From Planctomycetota bacterium (GTDB lineage: Bacteria; Planctomycetota; Phycisphaerae; UBA1845; Fen-1342), in the NCBI GenBank assembly GCA_018814045.1, contig JAHJAR010000023.1:1-34552 (forward strand): a DNA stretch of 34,552 nt. The letters are read 5' to 3'. This document shows, piece by piece, positions 34,369 through 34,552 of the stretch. Within the stretch, counting starts at the first letter, position 1; every line of letters starts with the position of its first letter. The notes under the pieces were generated by a model, which was given only the letters and a program-made list of their open reading frames with translations, did no database searches and was not told the DNA's origin. Position numbers and translations under genes: made by a program.

Positions 34369-34552
34369 GGCCCTCGGCACCGCCCTGGCCGCGGCCGATG
34401 TCGACGGCGATGGGATCGACGATCTGGTCATCGGCGGCCCTGGGGACTCCACGGGCGCCCACGAGGCCGGTCTGGTCGTGATCTTCCTGGGAGGCCCCGG
34501 CTTCGCCCAGGGCATCGTGCAGCCGACGGCGGCGGACGTGATGATCCGCGGT
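34355..34552 (+). CDS. FG-GAP (integrin alpha-like) repeat protein fragment, partial at both ends
   Basis: The frame runs off the right edge. It reads SAADMALGTALAAADVDGDG, continues IDDLVIGGPGDS, and ends PTAADVMIRG. This is one complete FG-GAP beta-propeller unit: DxDGDGxDDL is the calcium-binding loop, and the ending AADVMIRG begins the next unit. FG-GAP proteins are secreted or surface proteins. The unit begins abruptly, and the upstream sequence belongs to an opposite-strand gene, so earlier repeats and the signal peptide are missing. It may be an inverted or chimeric join. Confidence 0.65.

Noticed and set aside
1-34552. tRNA genes and CRISPR arrays
   Set aside because: By eye I found no T-arm GGTTCRANTCC with matching acceptor stem, and no regularly spaced direct repeats. 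A tRNAscan and CRISPR search would settle this.

Overview
The window looks like chromosomal DNA from a planctomycete, most likely class Phycisphaerae. The clues are high GC, a sigma-70 factor with a long N-terminal helix-turn-helix extension, a large secreted protein ending in the dockerin-like repeat pair common in that group, and many dispersed GC-rich palindromes between genes. The taxonomy is inferred from style, not from a marker gene. I found no tRNA, rRNA, CRISPR array, phage gene or transposase.

Layout: 1-105 is the tail of a gene entering from the left. A palindrome-rich spacer follows, then a polytopic membrane protein (-), an MltA-type lytic transglycosylase lipoprotein (+), a sigma-70 factor (+) and an AraC-type regulator (+). 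From 7000 to 7767 there is a gene-poor stretch with a good plus-strand terminator and possibly a non-coding RNA. Next come a macro-domain protein (-), a divergent secreted Tyr/Arg-rich protein of unknown function (+) and DNA polymerase I (+). The aromatic pair tyrA (-) and aroC (+) is divergent. An MFS-like permease (-) faces tatA (+), followed by a small VOC-fold protein.

The segment 19086-25939 is an envelope-lipid block. pgsA and pgpA overlap by four bases. A large kinase-like membrane protein follows. Convergent to it is the minus-strand operon purA-uppS-cdsA. Together PgsA, PgpA and CdsA make CDP-diacylglycerol and phosphatidylglycerol, and UppS makes the C55 lipid carrier. Beyond lie two predicted phosphohydrolase lipoproteins (+), dinB (-), and the C-terminal half of an OPT transporter (+). 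Last is a multidomain secreted protein with a dockerin-like tail (-).

The most notable non-coding signal is a family of five related palindromes (59-82 bp, outer arms CCGAGCCGCG / CGCGGCTCGG) in intergenic gaps. Two or three other unrelated palindromes accompany it, one a 94-bp element with perfect 21-nt inverted ends. At the right edge, near 34353, two oppositely oriented reading frames meet and each lacks its 5' part. This is either an inversion breakpoint or an assembly chimera.
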